A DNA stretch of 64,000 nt from a virus, in IMG/VR virus record IMGVR_UViG_3300032308_001681, positions 1-64,000 of that record. One strand, written 5' to 3'. Below, piece by piece: positions 1 to 7,962 of this stretch. The translations under genes and the position numbers were made by a program. The notes under the pieces are model-generated. The model did not search any database and was not told the origin of the DNA. It saw only the letters and a list, made by a program, of their open reading frames with translations. Position 1 is the stretch's first letter. The number at the start of each line of letters is the position of its first letter.

Positions 1-30
1 ATCAGCAAATGCTGTGCTAGTCTATGCAAC

Positions 31-492
31 ATGAATTCCATGACCGGACCACTTATAGGCATAATCATTGGCGCTGGCACGATTATCGGCAGTGCCGTTG
101 GCGTATCCACCGCTGCACCCGAAGCCCCTGTCGAGACTGTGACAGTAGCTTTCGAGACACCTGCTGCTCCTCCGGTTCCACAACAGGCTTCTGCAACAAC
201 CGTTATTGGCGCAGTTGTAGCGGGGTTATCGACGCAGTGTTCTAACGTAAACGGTTCTATTACAAACCCAGATAACTGGATGCTGTGGGACCCAAATGCA
301 GTTAATCACCTTGGCTATTGGGAAGTTGCCGCAAACAGCACTTCTGGCCTTGTTGTGTTGCGCGTAATGCCACAAGATGGCCATGTGTACATCTATCCGT
401 ACAATGCGCCAGAATACGAGTCGTATGCAGATGCCGAACAGGCTTTTGCGGAATGGCAATGCCCCGAATACCTAGACGTAATAAAGGAGTAA
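31..492 (+). CDS. Hypothetical protein with N-terminal membrane segment or signal peptide
   Basis: 153 residues. Residues about 7-29 are a Gly/Ile/Val/Ala-rich hydrophobic stretch with no charge, followed by a Pro/Ala/Val-rich linker (about 30-60) and a polar globular part with two Cys (in STQCSN and WQCPEY) that could form a disulfide outside the membrane. It may be a membrane-anchored or exported phage protein. I do not recognise a family. The next gene starts two bases after its stop, behind the strong ribosome site AAAGGAG at the end of this gene. Confidence 0.6.
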   Translation: MNSMTGPLIGIIIGAGTIIGSAVGVSTAAPEAPVETVTVAFETPAAPPVPQQASATTVIGAVVAGLSTQCSNVNGSITNPDNWMLWDPNAVNHLGYWEVAANSTSGLVVLRVMPQDGHVYIYPYNAPEYESYADAEQAFAEWQCPEYLDVIKE

Positions 493-494
493 CG

Positions 495-770
495 ATGTCC
501 GGAAAGAACCAGCAAAAGCGGATTGCTAAGAACCTCGCGCACGTAGAGATGGTGTGGGAGCGCGAGCAAATCCAAGCAGCAAAAGCAAAAGCTTCTTTGG
601 ATGAGGCTCTTGCCACCATCCGAAAGAACATCGCCGAACTTGATGATGAGAAAATGGCAACTATTGAGACACAGGCCGCTCGTCGTTACAAGGAAATCGA
701 AGAGTTCATCATGTCTGCCCGGGATAAGTACGTCGCAAAAATGAAGGAACTGAACCCAGACTTTAAGTAA
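495..770 (+). CDS. Small charged, predicted coiled-coil protein
   Basis: 91 residues counted from the ATG at 495, which has AAGGAG 5 bases upstream; the frame stays open further upstream but has no equivalent ribosome site. The protein is almost wholly helical in character, rich in Lys, Glu and Ala with heptad-like spacing (residues about 15-75), and has no Cys or membrane segment. Function unknown; small coiled-coil proteins at such places may be structural or regulatory. Confidence 0.6.
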   Translation: MSGKNQQKRIAKNLAHVEMVWEREQIQAAKAKASLDEALATIRKNIAELDDEKMATIETQAARRYKEIEEFIMSARDKYVAKMKELNPDFK

Positions 771-791
771 AGCTTCTGTCAAACTGTATGT

Positions 792-977
792 ATGGGAGCT
801 AATAACGAAGACTTCGGCCTTGGAGCCATACACGCGCGTCTAGGCATGCTGGGTACTCAGCGCAATGACCCTAAATACTCGGGGCCTGACACTCAGACGC
901 AGGAGTTTGAGGGCAGCAATGTCGAGGACACTACTGATGAGAACAAGTTTGCTGGAAACGCACACCGTCGGTTCTAG
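792..977 (+). CDS. Hypothetical protein, SD-less start
   Basis: 61 residues, polar, Gly/Asn/Asp-rich, without a recognised domain. The ATG at 792 has no purine-rich ribosome site; instead a CAAACT hexamer ends six bases before it, a layout that fits a leaderless start. The C-terminal end (EDTTDENKFAGNAHRRF) is charged. The next gene follows behind AGGAG. Function unknown. Confidence 0.5.
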   Translation: MGANNEDFGLGAIHARLGMLGTQRNDPKYSGPDTQTQEFEGSNVEDTTDENKFAGNAHRRF

Positions 978-989
978 GAGTAAATGCTA

Positions 990-1064
990 ATGGAAAAAGA
1001 CAACTACGAGTTTATTGTCATCGAAAATGACGAGTACGACGAGTACGACGAAGAAGACGAGTAG
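990..1064 (+). CDS. Very short acidic ORF (24 residues)
   Basis: ATG at 990 (an in-frame ATG at 984 would add Met-Leu) with TAGGAG upstream. It encodes a highly acidic peptide ending in repeated Asp-Glu-Tyr units. Its TAG stop shares a base with the GTG start of the next gene, an arrangement for translational coupling, which is the main evidence that it is translated. Function unknown; it could be a leader peptide for the following gene. Confidence 0.45.
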   Translation: MEKDNYEFIVIENDEYDEYDEEDE

Positions 1065-1354
1065 TGTTTCCGTACATTGACCAAAATCAGCTGGCCCCGT
1101 ACTACGAGGCCGAGATGCGTAGATATGGTCGTCAAAACATTGAGCGCGGGTATACCGGAATAGGGTACTGGTTTTACGGGTACCCCACGTATATTTCCGC
1201 TATGCAAGGAACTTCAGGCATAACTACAGCAGCGCCACCACAGGGCGACCAAGCTCAGCCAGATGCAGACTCAAAGATGGCTGGGGCTATTCTTGAAGCC
1301 GGTGCTGCAACCTCGGGGGTAAACTCCGGCGCGTCAGGAACTGCCGCCAGCTGA
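1064..1354 (+). CDS. Hypothetical protein, Tyr-rich N-terminus, Ala/Gly-rich tail
   Basis: 96 residues from a GTG start overlapping the previous stop (TAGTG). The first half is rich in aromatic residues (several Tyr, Trp, Phe), the second half is low-complexity Ala/Gly/Ser/Thr. This composition suggests a small virion-associated protein, but no family is recognised. A clear rho-independent terminator follows its stop within a few bases. Confidence 0.5.
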   Translation: MFPYIDQNQLAPYYEAEMRRYGRQNIERGYTGIGYWFYGYPTYISAMQGTSGITTAAPPQGDQAQPDADSKMAGAILEAGAATSGVNSGASGTAAS

Positions 1355-1377
1355 GGCTGTGTAACAGCCATTTTTTT
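1355..1377 (+). terminator. Rho-independent terminator
   Basis: GGCTGT (1355-1360), a 3-base loop, ACAGCC (1364-1369), then A and seven T (1371-1377). Perfect 6-bp stem with a U-tract directly after a stop codon. The next gene begins only 14 bases later, so it must have its own promoter or be reached by read-through. Confidence 0.85.
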
Positions 1378-1391
1378 GTCATCATAGAGAC

Positions 1392-1628
1392 ATGGTTTAT
1401 ATGGTGCCTCGCAAGCAAGTCTTGCCATTTCCGCAACGAAACCTACGCGTAGAGTTTACTTCGGCATCGTTTCCAAAATCGAAAGAACGACCATCTATCA
1501 TTGGGTCTAACGGGCAAGGCCGGGGTGTTCAGGGCGAGCACAGCAACGGAGGAAATAACTCCGGAGGAAGCGATGCTTCCGAGCTGTGGCGGTCAATAAA
1601 CGCTCGCCGCCAGTGGGGCGTCAAGTAA
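1392..1628 (+). CDS. Hypothetical basic protein
   Basis: 78 residues, basic N-terminal half followed by a Gly/Asn/Ser-rich stretch and a C-terminal helix containing WRSINARRQWG. The ATG at 1392 comes 14 bases after a terminator and has a CATCAT hexamer ending six bases before it, so transcription may start at or near the start codon. No family recognised. Confidence 0.5.
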   Translation: MVYMVPRKQVLPFPQRNLRVEFTSASFPKSKERPSIIGSNGQGRGVQGEHSNGGNNSGGSDASELWRSINARRQWGVK

Positions 1629-1661
1629 CCTGTCCTCGGCTACCATTAGGAAAATTCAGCC

Positions 1662-2036
1662 ATGATAACAATCGACTTAAGCATACTTACCTCTATTGCA
1701 GTCATTACGAGCTGTGTGATAGCGGTCCTTTCGGCGGTGGTATTCCCTATGGCTCGAAAATTTAAGACGTTTAGTAGTGGCTGGGATGACTTTATGCGCG
1801 ATTGGAAGGGCGAAGACGCTGAGCCCGGGCGCGACCACGCCCCCGGTGTCATGGAGCGTCTGAATGACATTGATGGCGAGTTTAAAAAGAATTCTGGCTC
1901 CACTTTGAAGGACGCAGTAGCCCGCATTGAGAGTAAGCTTGATGAAGGCGAGACGCGCATGGCGCGCATAGAAGACCGACTACGAAAAGGCGACGAAAAG
2001 ATGAGTCGCATTGAGGAAAAGCTTAACGATGGCTGA
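1662..2036 (+). CDS. Membrane-anchored coiled-coil protein
   Basis: 124 residues. Residues about 8-30 form one hydrophobic transmembrane segment; from about 55 on, the protein is a charged helix with repeated Met-Arg/Ile-Glu heptads (RMARIEDRL, KMSRIEEKL). Short actinophage proteins of this design, with one N-terminal membrane helix and a coiled coil, are common and usually unassigned; they have been discussed as holin or spanin accessories. It overlaps the next gene by 8 bases. A lysis role is only a guess, since no endolysin is seen nearby. Confidence 0.6.
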   Translation: MITIDLSILTSIAVITSCVIAVLSAVVFPMARKFKTFSSGWDDFMRDWKGEDAEPGRDHAPGVMERLNDIDGEFKKNSGSTLKDAVARIESKLDEGETRMARIEDRLRKGDEKMSRIEEKLNDG

Positions 2037-2742
2037 CAACTTCGCAATGCCGAATCAGCAAGTCCCTATTGGAGCTAAGCCAGCAGAGTACAACTATGGC
2101 ACGGGGAATGAGCTAGTCGAACGGGGAGTACAACTTGTAGGCTCCGTCCTTAACAAGTTTGGCAGTTCATTGGAAAAGCGCCGGGATGAGATTGCTAAAG
2201 GCCGTAAAGAACACATGGACGAAGCAGCGGCCAATGCTCGCGGAGACGCCCAAACCGAGTGGAACAAGATTGCTGCAAAAGGCGCCATGAAGTTTGCCAC
2301 TAAAGCCATGATGGCCGATATTAACACAAACAACATTCTTCGAATCGGTGAGAGTGGGCTGGCGTCTAGCGCAAAAACCGGAAGTAAAAACGCGTCTGCA
2401 ACATTTAATCCCCCTCCTGCTAATGCACAGCCTTCAGCAGTAGCGTCTCCTGCAGCAAAGCCTCGTATTAAGCGGACAGAGAGTAGAGTAGACAAACTTC
2501 CTAACGGCGGAACCGTTAGGACTACTGTGCCGATTGGTACAAAGAACATTGACGAGTTGCACAAGGCATCTTTACAAGGTCACAGCACGGCAACTCCAAC
2601 CACGCCAACTCGGGCTAAGGCAACAACGCCTAAGTCCACCACACGCTCCACCGCGCCCAAACCCACTGGTAACAAGGCTCCCACAGCTAAAGCTCCGGCA
2701 GCTAAGCCTCCCGCAGCTCGCAAGCCTCGGCCACCTAAGTAA
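2029..2742 (+). CDS. Hypothetical protein with Pro/Ala/Thr/Lys-rich tail
   Basis: 237 residues from the ATG at 2029 (GAGGAAAAG upstream inside the previous gene). Residues 1-130 look globular or helical and charged; from about 165 to the end the chain is a low-complexity Pro/Thr/Ala/Lys linker resembling histone H1-like or cell-wall-spanning tails. Such a strongly basic tail could bind nucleic acid or the cell surface. No family recognised. Confidence 0.55.
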   Translation: MADNFAMPNQQVPIGAKPAEYNYGTGNELVERGVQLVGSVLNKFGSSLEKRRDEIAKGRKEHMDEAAANARGDAQTEWNKIAAKGAMKFATKAMMADINTNNILRIGESGLASSAKTGSKNASATFNPPPANAQPSAVASPAAKPRIKRTESRVDKLPNGGTVRTTVPIGTKNIDELHKASLQGHSTATPTTPTRAKATTPKSTTRSTAPKPTGNKAPTAKAPAAKPPAARKPRPPK

Positions 2743-2774
2743 CTCTCACCAACATCAATTAAGGAAGTACCACC

Positions 2775-3038
2775 ATGTCTAAATGCGTCAACTGCACTCG
2801 CGAAGCCAACATCGTTTGGGCCGCTCCCGGAGCGGAAGAAGTGCTGTACTGCACTCGGTGCCGTCCGTCTTTTACATACAAAGAGGAGTACGTACGCTAC
2901 GCTCAGCCGGTTCCTCTGGTTGAAGCACCTGTTGAAGAGCCTGCCCCCAAAACGTCAAAGAAGACGTCTAAGGGAGAAGCCCCCTCTGAAGCGCCCGCCG
3001 AAGAGACAACTGCTCCCGCAGAGGAGCCCACACCCTAA
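2775..3038 (+). CDS. Zinc-ribbon protein with acidic Pro/Ala tail
   Basis: 87 residues with AAGGAAG upstream. The N-terminus carries two Cys pairs, CVNC (residues 4-7) and CTRC (26-29), spaced as in a zinc ribbon. From about residue 45 it is a Glu/Pro/Ala-rich tail. Tiny zinc-ribbon proteins recur in this genome (3192, 47901, 57640). Function unknown. Confidence 0.6.
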   Translation: MSKCVNCTREANIVWAAPGAEEVLYCTRCRPSFTYKEEYVRYAQPVPLVEAPVEEPAPKTSKKTSKGEAPSEAPAEETTAPAEEPTP

Positions 3039-3053
3039 GGAGATACCCATCAA

Positions 3054-3134
3054 ATGAAAGAAACAGACAACGTAGACGGCTATGTCGTCGCAATTGACCC
3101 AATGGACCTCCTGCAGTGCGATTCTTGCCAGTAA
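3054..3134 (+). CDS. Short ORF (26 residues) ending in a CDSC motif
   Basis: ATG at 3054 behind AAGGAGAT (about 8 bases spacing), directly after the preceding gene and ahead of a terminator. The peptide ends in LLQCDSCQ, so it carries a Cys pair like its neighbours. The good ribosome site and the terminator just after its stop support translation. Function unknown. Confidence 0.5.
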   Translation: MKETDNVDGYVVAIDPMDLLQCDSCQ

Positions 3135-3153
3135 GTTAGTCTCATCATGCCTT

Positions 3154-3175
3154 AGCCCTCCTTTTGGAGGGCTTT
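3154..3175 (+). terminator. Rho-independent terminator
   Basis: AGCCCTCC (3154-3161), TTTT loop, GGAGGGCT (3166-3173) followed by a short T run. Perfect 8-bp stem. It closes the 1.4-3.1 kb gene group; the next ATG lies at 3192, only 16 bases on. Confidence 0.85.
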
Positions 3176-3191
3176 GTGCTTATATGAGGGT

Positions 3192-3428
3192 ATGCCTGTT
3201 ATCCGTAAGTTTGCCATTCAGGGCCACGCTATTCCTAAAACGGCGCATGCTCCCAGAGGCCCCTTCCCCCCAGAGGTTATGGCGCAACCAAAAGTTTATA
3301 ATGACGACTCTCAAGGGGACTCTCTTCACGAAGCTCTTGACGACGTTAGGCTGTTTCGTTGCAAGGATTGTGGGACGATTTTATATGAGGCAGAGCTTTC
3401 TGACCACGACTGTGATAAGGAAGACTAG
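3192..3428 (+). CDS. Small protein with C-terminal Cys pairs
   Basis: 78 residues from the ATG at 3192; an upstream in-frame TTG at 3174 lies in the terminator and is less likely. A TTATAT hexamer ends six bases before the ATG, consistent with a leaderless start. The C-terminal third has CKDC and HDCD, a plausible zinc site. Function unknown. Confidence 0.55.
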   Translation: MPVIRKFAIQGHAIPKTAHAPRGPFPPEVMAQPKVYNDDSQGDSLHEALDDVRLFRCKDCGTILYEAELSDHDCDKED

Positions 3429-3481
3429 CCTTTCCCCGACGCGTAGGGGACAATCCACTCTCTAGAGAAAGAACAAATATT

Positions 3482-4138
3482 ATGGCAGTAAATGAAAACG
3501 GAAACCTGCTCGATGACGCAGGTAACGTAGCCGTAGATTTCGTGTGGGGCAACATCCCGCTCCAGCCGAATGACGAACGACTTGAAAATGGCGGCGCACT
3601 CCTTGACGCCACTCTCGACAGCCACGAAATTGCCTACCAAGGCTGGAATGGCTACCCCATCTACACCCCCAACGCCGCAGGTGCTGAAGGCTTGGGCTAC
3701 ATCGTAGTTCCTAGCGTTCTTGGCGTGGCTACAGCACTTGCAAGCCGCATCCTTACGGATGATGGGCTTACGGTCACCACAGCTGCTGGTGCAACCAACA
3801 CCGCTACTCAGCCCACTCGCATTAACGTCACGACGACGACTGCTGCAACGGTTACCGTTGCTGGCGGAACTGACACATGGGCAGTTGGCACCAAGGTCAC
3901 CATTACGGCTGGTACGGGTATCCCCGCAGCACTCGTTGGTACTTGGACGGTAACTGGCGGCTCAGGAAGCACCCTCGTTATCTCGGGTACTGGCTGGACT
4001 GTTGCTGACACGGGAGCTATCACGCCCGGAACTCAGCTTAAGGGTGCTGCTGCAACCATCAAGGCTCAGTCGGTCGCTGCTGGTGCTAACACGATTGCAG
4101 TCGGCGCAGCTATCACCATCACGCCTTGGGCTGCTTAG
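3482..4138 (+). CDS. Beta-rich structural protein (fibre or decoration type)
   Basis: 218 residues. The first 80 residues are a mixed N-terminal domain; residues about 105-180 are Thr/Val/Gly-rich and match, by eye, a beta module (V-G-x-x-V-T-I-T then a T-W-T-V and a T-x-V-I-S strand) seen again in the 12323, 14768 and 34534 proteins. Preceded by AGAAAG. Codon choice favours C-ending codons as in the capsid gene, suggesting high expression. Likely a virion surface or decoration protein; exact role unknown. Confidence 0.55.
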   Translation: MAVNENGNLLDDAGNVAVDFVWGNIPLQPNDERLENGGALLDATLDSHEIAYQGWNGYPIYTPNAAGAEGLGYIVVPSVLGVATALASRILTDDGLTVTTAAGATNTATQPTRINVTTTTAATVTVAGGTDTWAVGTKVTITAGTGIPAALVGTWTVTGGSGSTLVISGTGWTVADTGAITPGTQLKGAAATIKAQSVAAGANTIAVGAAITITPWAA

Positions 4139-4153
4139 TCTCTTAGGTAGCTA

Positions 4154-5023
4154 ATGGCTAACGCGTCTCAACGCATGCCTCCATCTCGGCCGTCACAAGC
4201 TGAGATGGAGGCACGCATGGCTGCCATCAGTGCCGGTGACCCCCGGAACAGGCTGTATGGATTCGATAGAGGAAGTGCTAAAGAGGCATACCAAATCGGG
4301 CGAGTTAGCCGCGTAACACCAACTGGCGTTCCTCGCCAAAACCCGTCAGTAAACCCCGACGTTATTGACGAGTCGTTTGCAGCTGCTTTGCCAATTGCTG
4401 CTCAGGGCGGTGAGTTTGCCCGTACTCGAACATACGGCGGGACTCTTCGTAGGTACGGTCCCTCGAGCTTTGTAACTGAAGCTTACGCCGTCCTTACGGA
4501 CCAGCCCGATTCGGCAAACTACGGGCACGACGTAACCGCGGGCACGTACTACAACCCCCAGACGTATGCCAATTACGCCAAGGACCCACGCGATAATGAC
4601 CAAGGTCCGGCGGCTATTACGGTACGCCCGACATCAACGTCAAACCCTCGGCGGCCACGAACTATTGCGGCAGGCTATGACCCTGACCGGCTAACTTTGA
4701 CCGTCATTTTTAGAGACGGAACGTTTTACAACTACTACAACGTGGGCCGAGCAGCGTGGGATGGGTTTAAGGCGGCCACATCTAAAGGACGGTACATCCG
4801 GCAATTCCTTGACCGAAAACCTCGAGGATATGCACAAATGTCTTACTTGTCCCAGCAGGCACAAGAATTGTTCTATAGAGTTGCTCGTGCCAACCAAATT
4901 CTGTTTTCAGGAAATCAAGGGATGCGCCCACTGCGTCAACCTAAGGGCACTTCCCCTAAAGCAACTTTCGGTAAAAATCCTGCTACTGCAAACAAGAACC
5001 CCGCAAAACGACGAAAGCCATAA
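4154..5023 (+). CDS. KTSC-domain protein
   Basis: 289 residues. Residues about 173-225 show the pattern of the small KTSC domain: GYD, then L-x-V-x-F-x-x-G-x-x-Y-x-Y-x-x-V and finally a Ser-Lys-Gly-x-Y segment (SKGRYIRQFLD). KTSC domains are found alone or fused to larger phage and bacterial proteins and have been linked to nucleic-acid or RNA-binding contexts without a proven function. The N-terminal part is polar and Arg-rich; the C-terminus is a basic Lys/Asn/Pro tail. It lies two genes before the terminase. Confidence 0.65.
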   Translation: MANASQRMPPSRPSQAEMEARMAAISAGDPRNRLYGFDRGSAKEAYQIGRVSRVTPTGVPRQNPSVNPDVIDESFAAALPIAAQGGEFARTRTYGGTLRRYGPSSFVTEAYAVLTDQPDSANYGHDVTAGTYYNPQTYANYAKDPRDNDQGPAAITVRPTSTSNPRRPRTIAAGYDPDRLTLTVIFRDGTFYNYYNVGRAAWDGFKAATSKGRYIRQFLDRKPRGYAQMSYLSQQAQELFYRVARANQILFSGNQGMRPLRQPKGTSPKATFGKNPATANKNPAKRRKP

Positions 5024-5024
5024 C

Positions 5025-5372
5025 TTGCCTCAAGTACACAACATCGGTAAAACTCGGTTCACTCAACTTCTTCGCAACTACCGCGCTCAATGGGGCTGGC
5101 GAGTAGTTGTCCGCGGCTGGACTCAGGAGATTGAGGAGCCCTTTAGAACCGCAGAGCCCTTTATTGTGAGACTTCCGTTTCATAACGCGTTAGTATTGGG
5201 GCGTTGGACCGGCAGTCAGGAAACTGAAGAGGCCGCATTAAGTAACGCAATTCAAGGACGGGTGTTAACAGACGATGATTTTTCAGAAGAAAAAGGATGG
5301 GTCCCAGCCCCAGACCAAGCTCCAGAAGAGAGTTGGTATGATATCTACTCCAGAACTGGTGACTTGGGCTGA
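5025..5372 (+). CDS. Hypothetical protein (probable TTG start)
   Basis: About 115 residues. The frame is open from well upstream, but the only plausible start after the previous gene's stop is TTG at 5025, with CGAAAG about 10 bases upstream. Contents are mixed alpha/beta with many Trp, Arg and Glu (WGWRVVVRGWTQE). No family recognised. It overlaps the next gene by 35 bases. Confidence 0.5.
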   Translation: MPQVHNIGKTRFTQLLRNYRAQWGWRVVVRGWTQEIEEPFRTAEPFIVRLPFHNALVLGRWTGSQETEEAALSNAIQGRVLTDDDFSEEKGWVPAPDQAPEESWYDIYSRTGDLG

Positions 5373-5514
5373 AAACTCCCTGTTTGTAATTGGCAAAAAC
5401 GTTACCGGGTGGATGAAGACAAAAGAAGGGTTTCTTTTGGATGAGGCTGACCTTGGGGCTGAGGCGTTGTACGCAATTACGCAGGAATTGAAGAAGCGGG
5501 CCAAGTATGACTGA
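5338..5514 (+). CDS. Small protein preceding terminase
   Basis: 58 residues from ATG 5338, chosen because AGAAGAGAG lies upstream; the longer frame from ATG 5275 has no ribosome site. It ends 8 bases inside the terminase gene. The fold is probably helical (ELVTWAENSLFVIGKNV). Its position matches a small terminase subunit or terminase accessory, but it is shorter than typical small subunits and has no recognisable HTH. Confidence 0.45.
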   Translation: MISTPELVTWAENSLFVIGKNVTGWMKTKEGFLLDEADLGAEALYAITQELKKRAKYD

Positions 5515-7096
5515 CGACGAGCTCGAGAGTAAATTTGAAGAGATTACTCCCGAGTTTTATCAGGAAAACTACGAGACTAATGAGTTTGACGACGTCGATG
5601 ACGACATGGATGAGCTCAGCCAAGAGTTTGTAAATAAACTTATTGAAAAGATTATGCACTTTATGGTGGTGCTGGTAGGCCACGACCTGCACAGCTACCA
5701 AAAGCCTTTGGCACGAAGAATCATTGAATCTGTAATCATCAACGATGGCGAAGAAGTTACCGCTCTAGCCTCTCGTCAGTCTGGAAAAACTGAGACTGTT
5801 TCAGACACCTTGGCAACTCTGATGGTCATTCTTCCGTTGCTCGCAAAGCTGTACCCGGACCTACTGGGTAAGTTTAAAGGCGGTTTGTGGGTCGGCATGT
5901 TTGCCCCCACAGAGTCACAGGCAGAAACCCTGTTCAGTCGAACCGTTACGCGGCTTACCTCAGAGCGTGCTATTGAGATTCTTGGCGACCCAGAGATTGA
6001 CGACTCTGCCAAACGTGTTGGTGGCGTTACCAAAATGATTAGGCTACAGCGTTCTGGGTCCACACTGACCATGATGACGGCCAACCCTCGCGCCAAGATT
6101 GAGTCTAAGTCGTTTCACGTTGTTGTTATTGACGAGTGTCAAGAGGCCGACGACTTTACGGTATCTAAGTCAATTTCTCCCATGCTGGCGTACTACGCCG
6201 GAACCATGATTAAGACCGGTACCCCAACTACAAGCAAAAACAACTTCTACAGGGCCATTCAGCTAAATAAACGCCGAGCTACTGGCCGAGGGGCACGACA
6301 GAACCACTTTCAGTGGGACTGGAAAGACGTTGCTAAAGTAAACGAAAACTACGCCAAATTCATCAGCAAAGAGAAACTTAGAATTGGCGAAGACTCAGAC
6401 GAGTTTCAAATGTCATACAACTGCAAGTGGCTGCTTGAACGAGGAATGTTTGTTACGCAGACTCTCATGGATGAGCTTGGGGATACCAGCCAAGAGCTTG
6501 TAAAGATGTGGCACAAAACGCCCGTGGTTGTCGGCATTGACCCGGCCCGTAAAATGGACTCCACCGTGGTGACTGTCGTTTGGGTCGACTGGGATAGGCC
6601 AGACGAGTTCGGGTACTTTGACCACCGCGTGCTTAATTGGCTCGAGATTCAGGGCGATGACTGGGAAGAGCAGTACTTCCAGATTGTCAACTTCTTGAGT
6701 AACTACGATGTTCTTGCCATTGGTGTAGACGCTAACGGTGTCGGTGACGCCGTGGCCCAACGACTCAAAGTGCTTATGCCCCGAGCAGAAGTCATTGCGC
6801 TTACGTCTAGTCAGTCCGAGCAGTCCAAGCGCTTCAAGCACCTCCAAGCGTTAATGCAACGCCGCATGCTGTCGTTTCCTGCCCATGCAAAGACCCGTCG
6901 ACTTCGACTTTGGAAGCGGTTTACGCAGCAAATGACTGATGCAGAAATCCAGTACAAAGGGCCAAACTTTACAGTGGCTGCTCCAGATGAAACGTACGCG
7001 CACGATGACTACGTAGACTCACTGGCCATTGCTTGCTCAATGACAGTCGATTTGGTCATGCCAGAGGTTCAGGTAAGTTCTAGTGCATTTTTCTAA
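5507..7096 (+). CDS. terL: Terminase large subunit (DNA packaging ATPase/nuclease)
   Basis: 529 residues. ATPase domain: Walker A SRQSGKTE (89-96), Walker B VVVIDE (205-210) and coupling motif TGTPT (238-242). RNase H-like nuclease domain: GIDPARKMDST with Asp 345, GVDANGVGDAV with Asp 408, and HDDYVDS with Asp 500/501 and 504. All metal ligands of the headful or cos-cutting nuclease are present. The enzyme cuts concatemers and drives DNA into procapsids, docked on the portal encoded two genes on. Start ATG 5507 overlaps the preceding gene by 8 bases. Length and domain order are ordinary. Confidence 0.95.
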   Translation: MTDDELESKFEEITPEFYQENYETNEFDDVDDDMDELSQEFVNKLIEKIMHFMVVLVGHDLHSYQKPLARRIIESVIINDGEEVTALASRQSGKTETVSDTLATLMVILPLLAKLYPDLLGKFKGGLWVGMFAPTESQAETLFSRTVTRLTSERAIEILGDPEIDDSAKRVGGVTKMIRLQRSGSTLTMMTANPRAKIESKSFHVVVIDECQEADDFTVSKSISPMLAYYAGTMIKTGTPTTSKNNFYRAIQLNKRRATGRGARQNHFQWDWKDVAKVNENYAKFISKEKLRIGEDSDEFQMSYNCKWLLERGMFVTQTLMDELGDTSQELVKMWHKTPVVVGIDPARKMDSTVVTVVWVDWDRPDEFGYFDHRVLNWLEIQGDDWEEQYFQIVNFLSNYDVLAIGVDANGVGDAVAQRLKVLMPRAEVIALTSSQSEQSKRFKHLQALMQRRMLSFPAHAKTRRLRLWKRFTQQMTDAEIQYKGPNFTVAAPDETYAHDDYVDSLAIACSMTVDLVMPEVQVSSSAFF

Positions 7097-7145
7097 TACT
7101 TAGAGTTTGATAACACTTTGGAGCTAAAACTTGTCAGACTTGTAA

Positions 7146-7163
7146 TTGAAATGCGCATTTCAA
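7146..7163. promoter_or_regulatory. Perfect 18-bp palindrome in the leader of gene 7182
   Basis: TTGAAATGC followed at once by its reverse complement GCATTTCAA, with no spacer. It sits 19 bases before the ATG at 7182, between terminase and the next gene. A spacer-less palindrome is a poor RNA hairpin and is more like a binding site for a dimeric protein. Confidence 0.6.
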
Positions 7164-7181
7164 CATACTAAGGAGTTTCTC

Positions 7182-7577
7182 ATGGGTATTGGACCCGCAC
7201 CCGTTTTCCCGGAGCGTTCGCCTCAGTCTTACGACATGAAGGCCGCTGGCAACCTTGAGCGTCGTGGACCTCTTCGTTTCGAAGAAGGTATTGCGACTGA
7301 CACGGATGTCCCCACCGATTTCCAGAAGGGAATCATGAGCGGCTTTGCTTCCGCTCCCGGTCGTCCGAACCGGAATGCCCCCGTATGGCAGAAGCCTGCC
7401 GCTGAGACCCTTGGCGAGCGTGCTCACGTTGGTTCTTGCTCTTGGATTGAGGCCCCGACGTTCCTCGGAGAGTTTGCTCACGGTTCGTTCTCGAACTACG
7501 CTGAGCAGACTGTTGAGGTCGTTGCTCGCTCGGGTGCTCGCACTCAGCGCCTCAACCCGACTGTCGTAAACGACTAG
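7182..7577 (+). CDS. Probable virion or head-associated protein
   Basis: 131 residues from ATG 7182, which has AAGGAG 8 bases upstream; the in-frame TTG at 7146 lies inside a palindrome and is not favoured. Gly/Pro/Arg-rich, few hydrophobic runs, with strongly biased codons (mostly C/T-ending, CGT, GCT) like the major capsid gene, suggesting high expression. Position between terminase and portal and the codon use suggest a structural protein. No family recognised. Confidence 0.5.
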   Translation: MGIGPAPVFPERSPQSYDMKAAGNLERRGPLRFEEGIATDTDVPTDFQKGIMSGFASAPGRPNRNAPVWQKPAAETLGERAHVGSCSWIEAPTFLGEFAHGSFSNYAEQTVEVVARSGARTQRLNPTVVND

Positions 7578-7588
7578 ACTCTGACGAA

Positions 7589-7637
7589 AGGCTCCACCAC
7601 AGCCCCCGTCGTTACGGCAGTGGTTGTAGTGGAGCCT
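7589..7637 (+). terminator. Long stem-loop, terminator or attenuator-like
   Basis: AGGCTCCAC (7589-7597) pairs perfectly with GTGGAGCCT (7629-7637), extended inward with one mismatch, and the loop contains an inner CCGT/ACGG hairpin. It starts shortly after a stop codon. Only a short C/T tract follows, so it may act as an attenuator or RNA-stability element, not a strict terminator. Confidence 0.6.
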
Positions 7638-7656
7638 CTCTCAGATTGGAGAGCAG

Positions 7657-7959
7657 ATGTATTCGCGTAACGAACGCGGGAGCCTAGTTCACAAGGGTGA
7701 CCACTCTGGTGGACACAAGGTTCCGACTAACGAGCGTCTTTGGAGCATGATTATCATGCAGGCCAAAGCTCGTTTTTCTAAGTACCCGTCCCCGGGCGCA
7801 AGCCACTGGGTGCACGACCAGTACATTAAACATGGCGGTCAGTTTGCGGATGTGTCGGTAAAGACTCGTCAAGAAAAGATGGCAAAAAAGCACTTCGAAG
7901 AGAAGAAGCGCGAACAACTCGCACGGCGGGTTAACAAACAAAAAGAAAAAGGGCGATAA
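7657..7959 (+). CDS. Small basic protein before portal
   Basis: 100 residues, strongly basic, with a C-terminal Lys/Arg/Glu helix (about 65-100). ATG 7657 is preceded by GGAGAG. Contains an aromatic/His-rich middle (SHWVHDQYIKHGG). It ends three bases before the portal start. May be a head or packaging accessory; no family recognised. Confidence 0.55.
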   Translation: MYSRNERGSLVHKGDHSGGHKVPTNERLWSMIIMQAKARFSKYPSPGASHWVHDQYIKHGGQFADVSVKTRQEKMAKKHFEEKKREQLARRVNKQKEKGR

Positions 7960-7962
7960 GTA

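Noticed and set aside
24-245. 73-codon ORF overlapping the first gene
   Set aside because: Out of frame with the 31-492 gene, His/Arg/Cys-rich, no ribosome site, and ends inside it.
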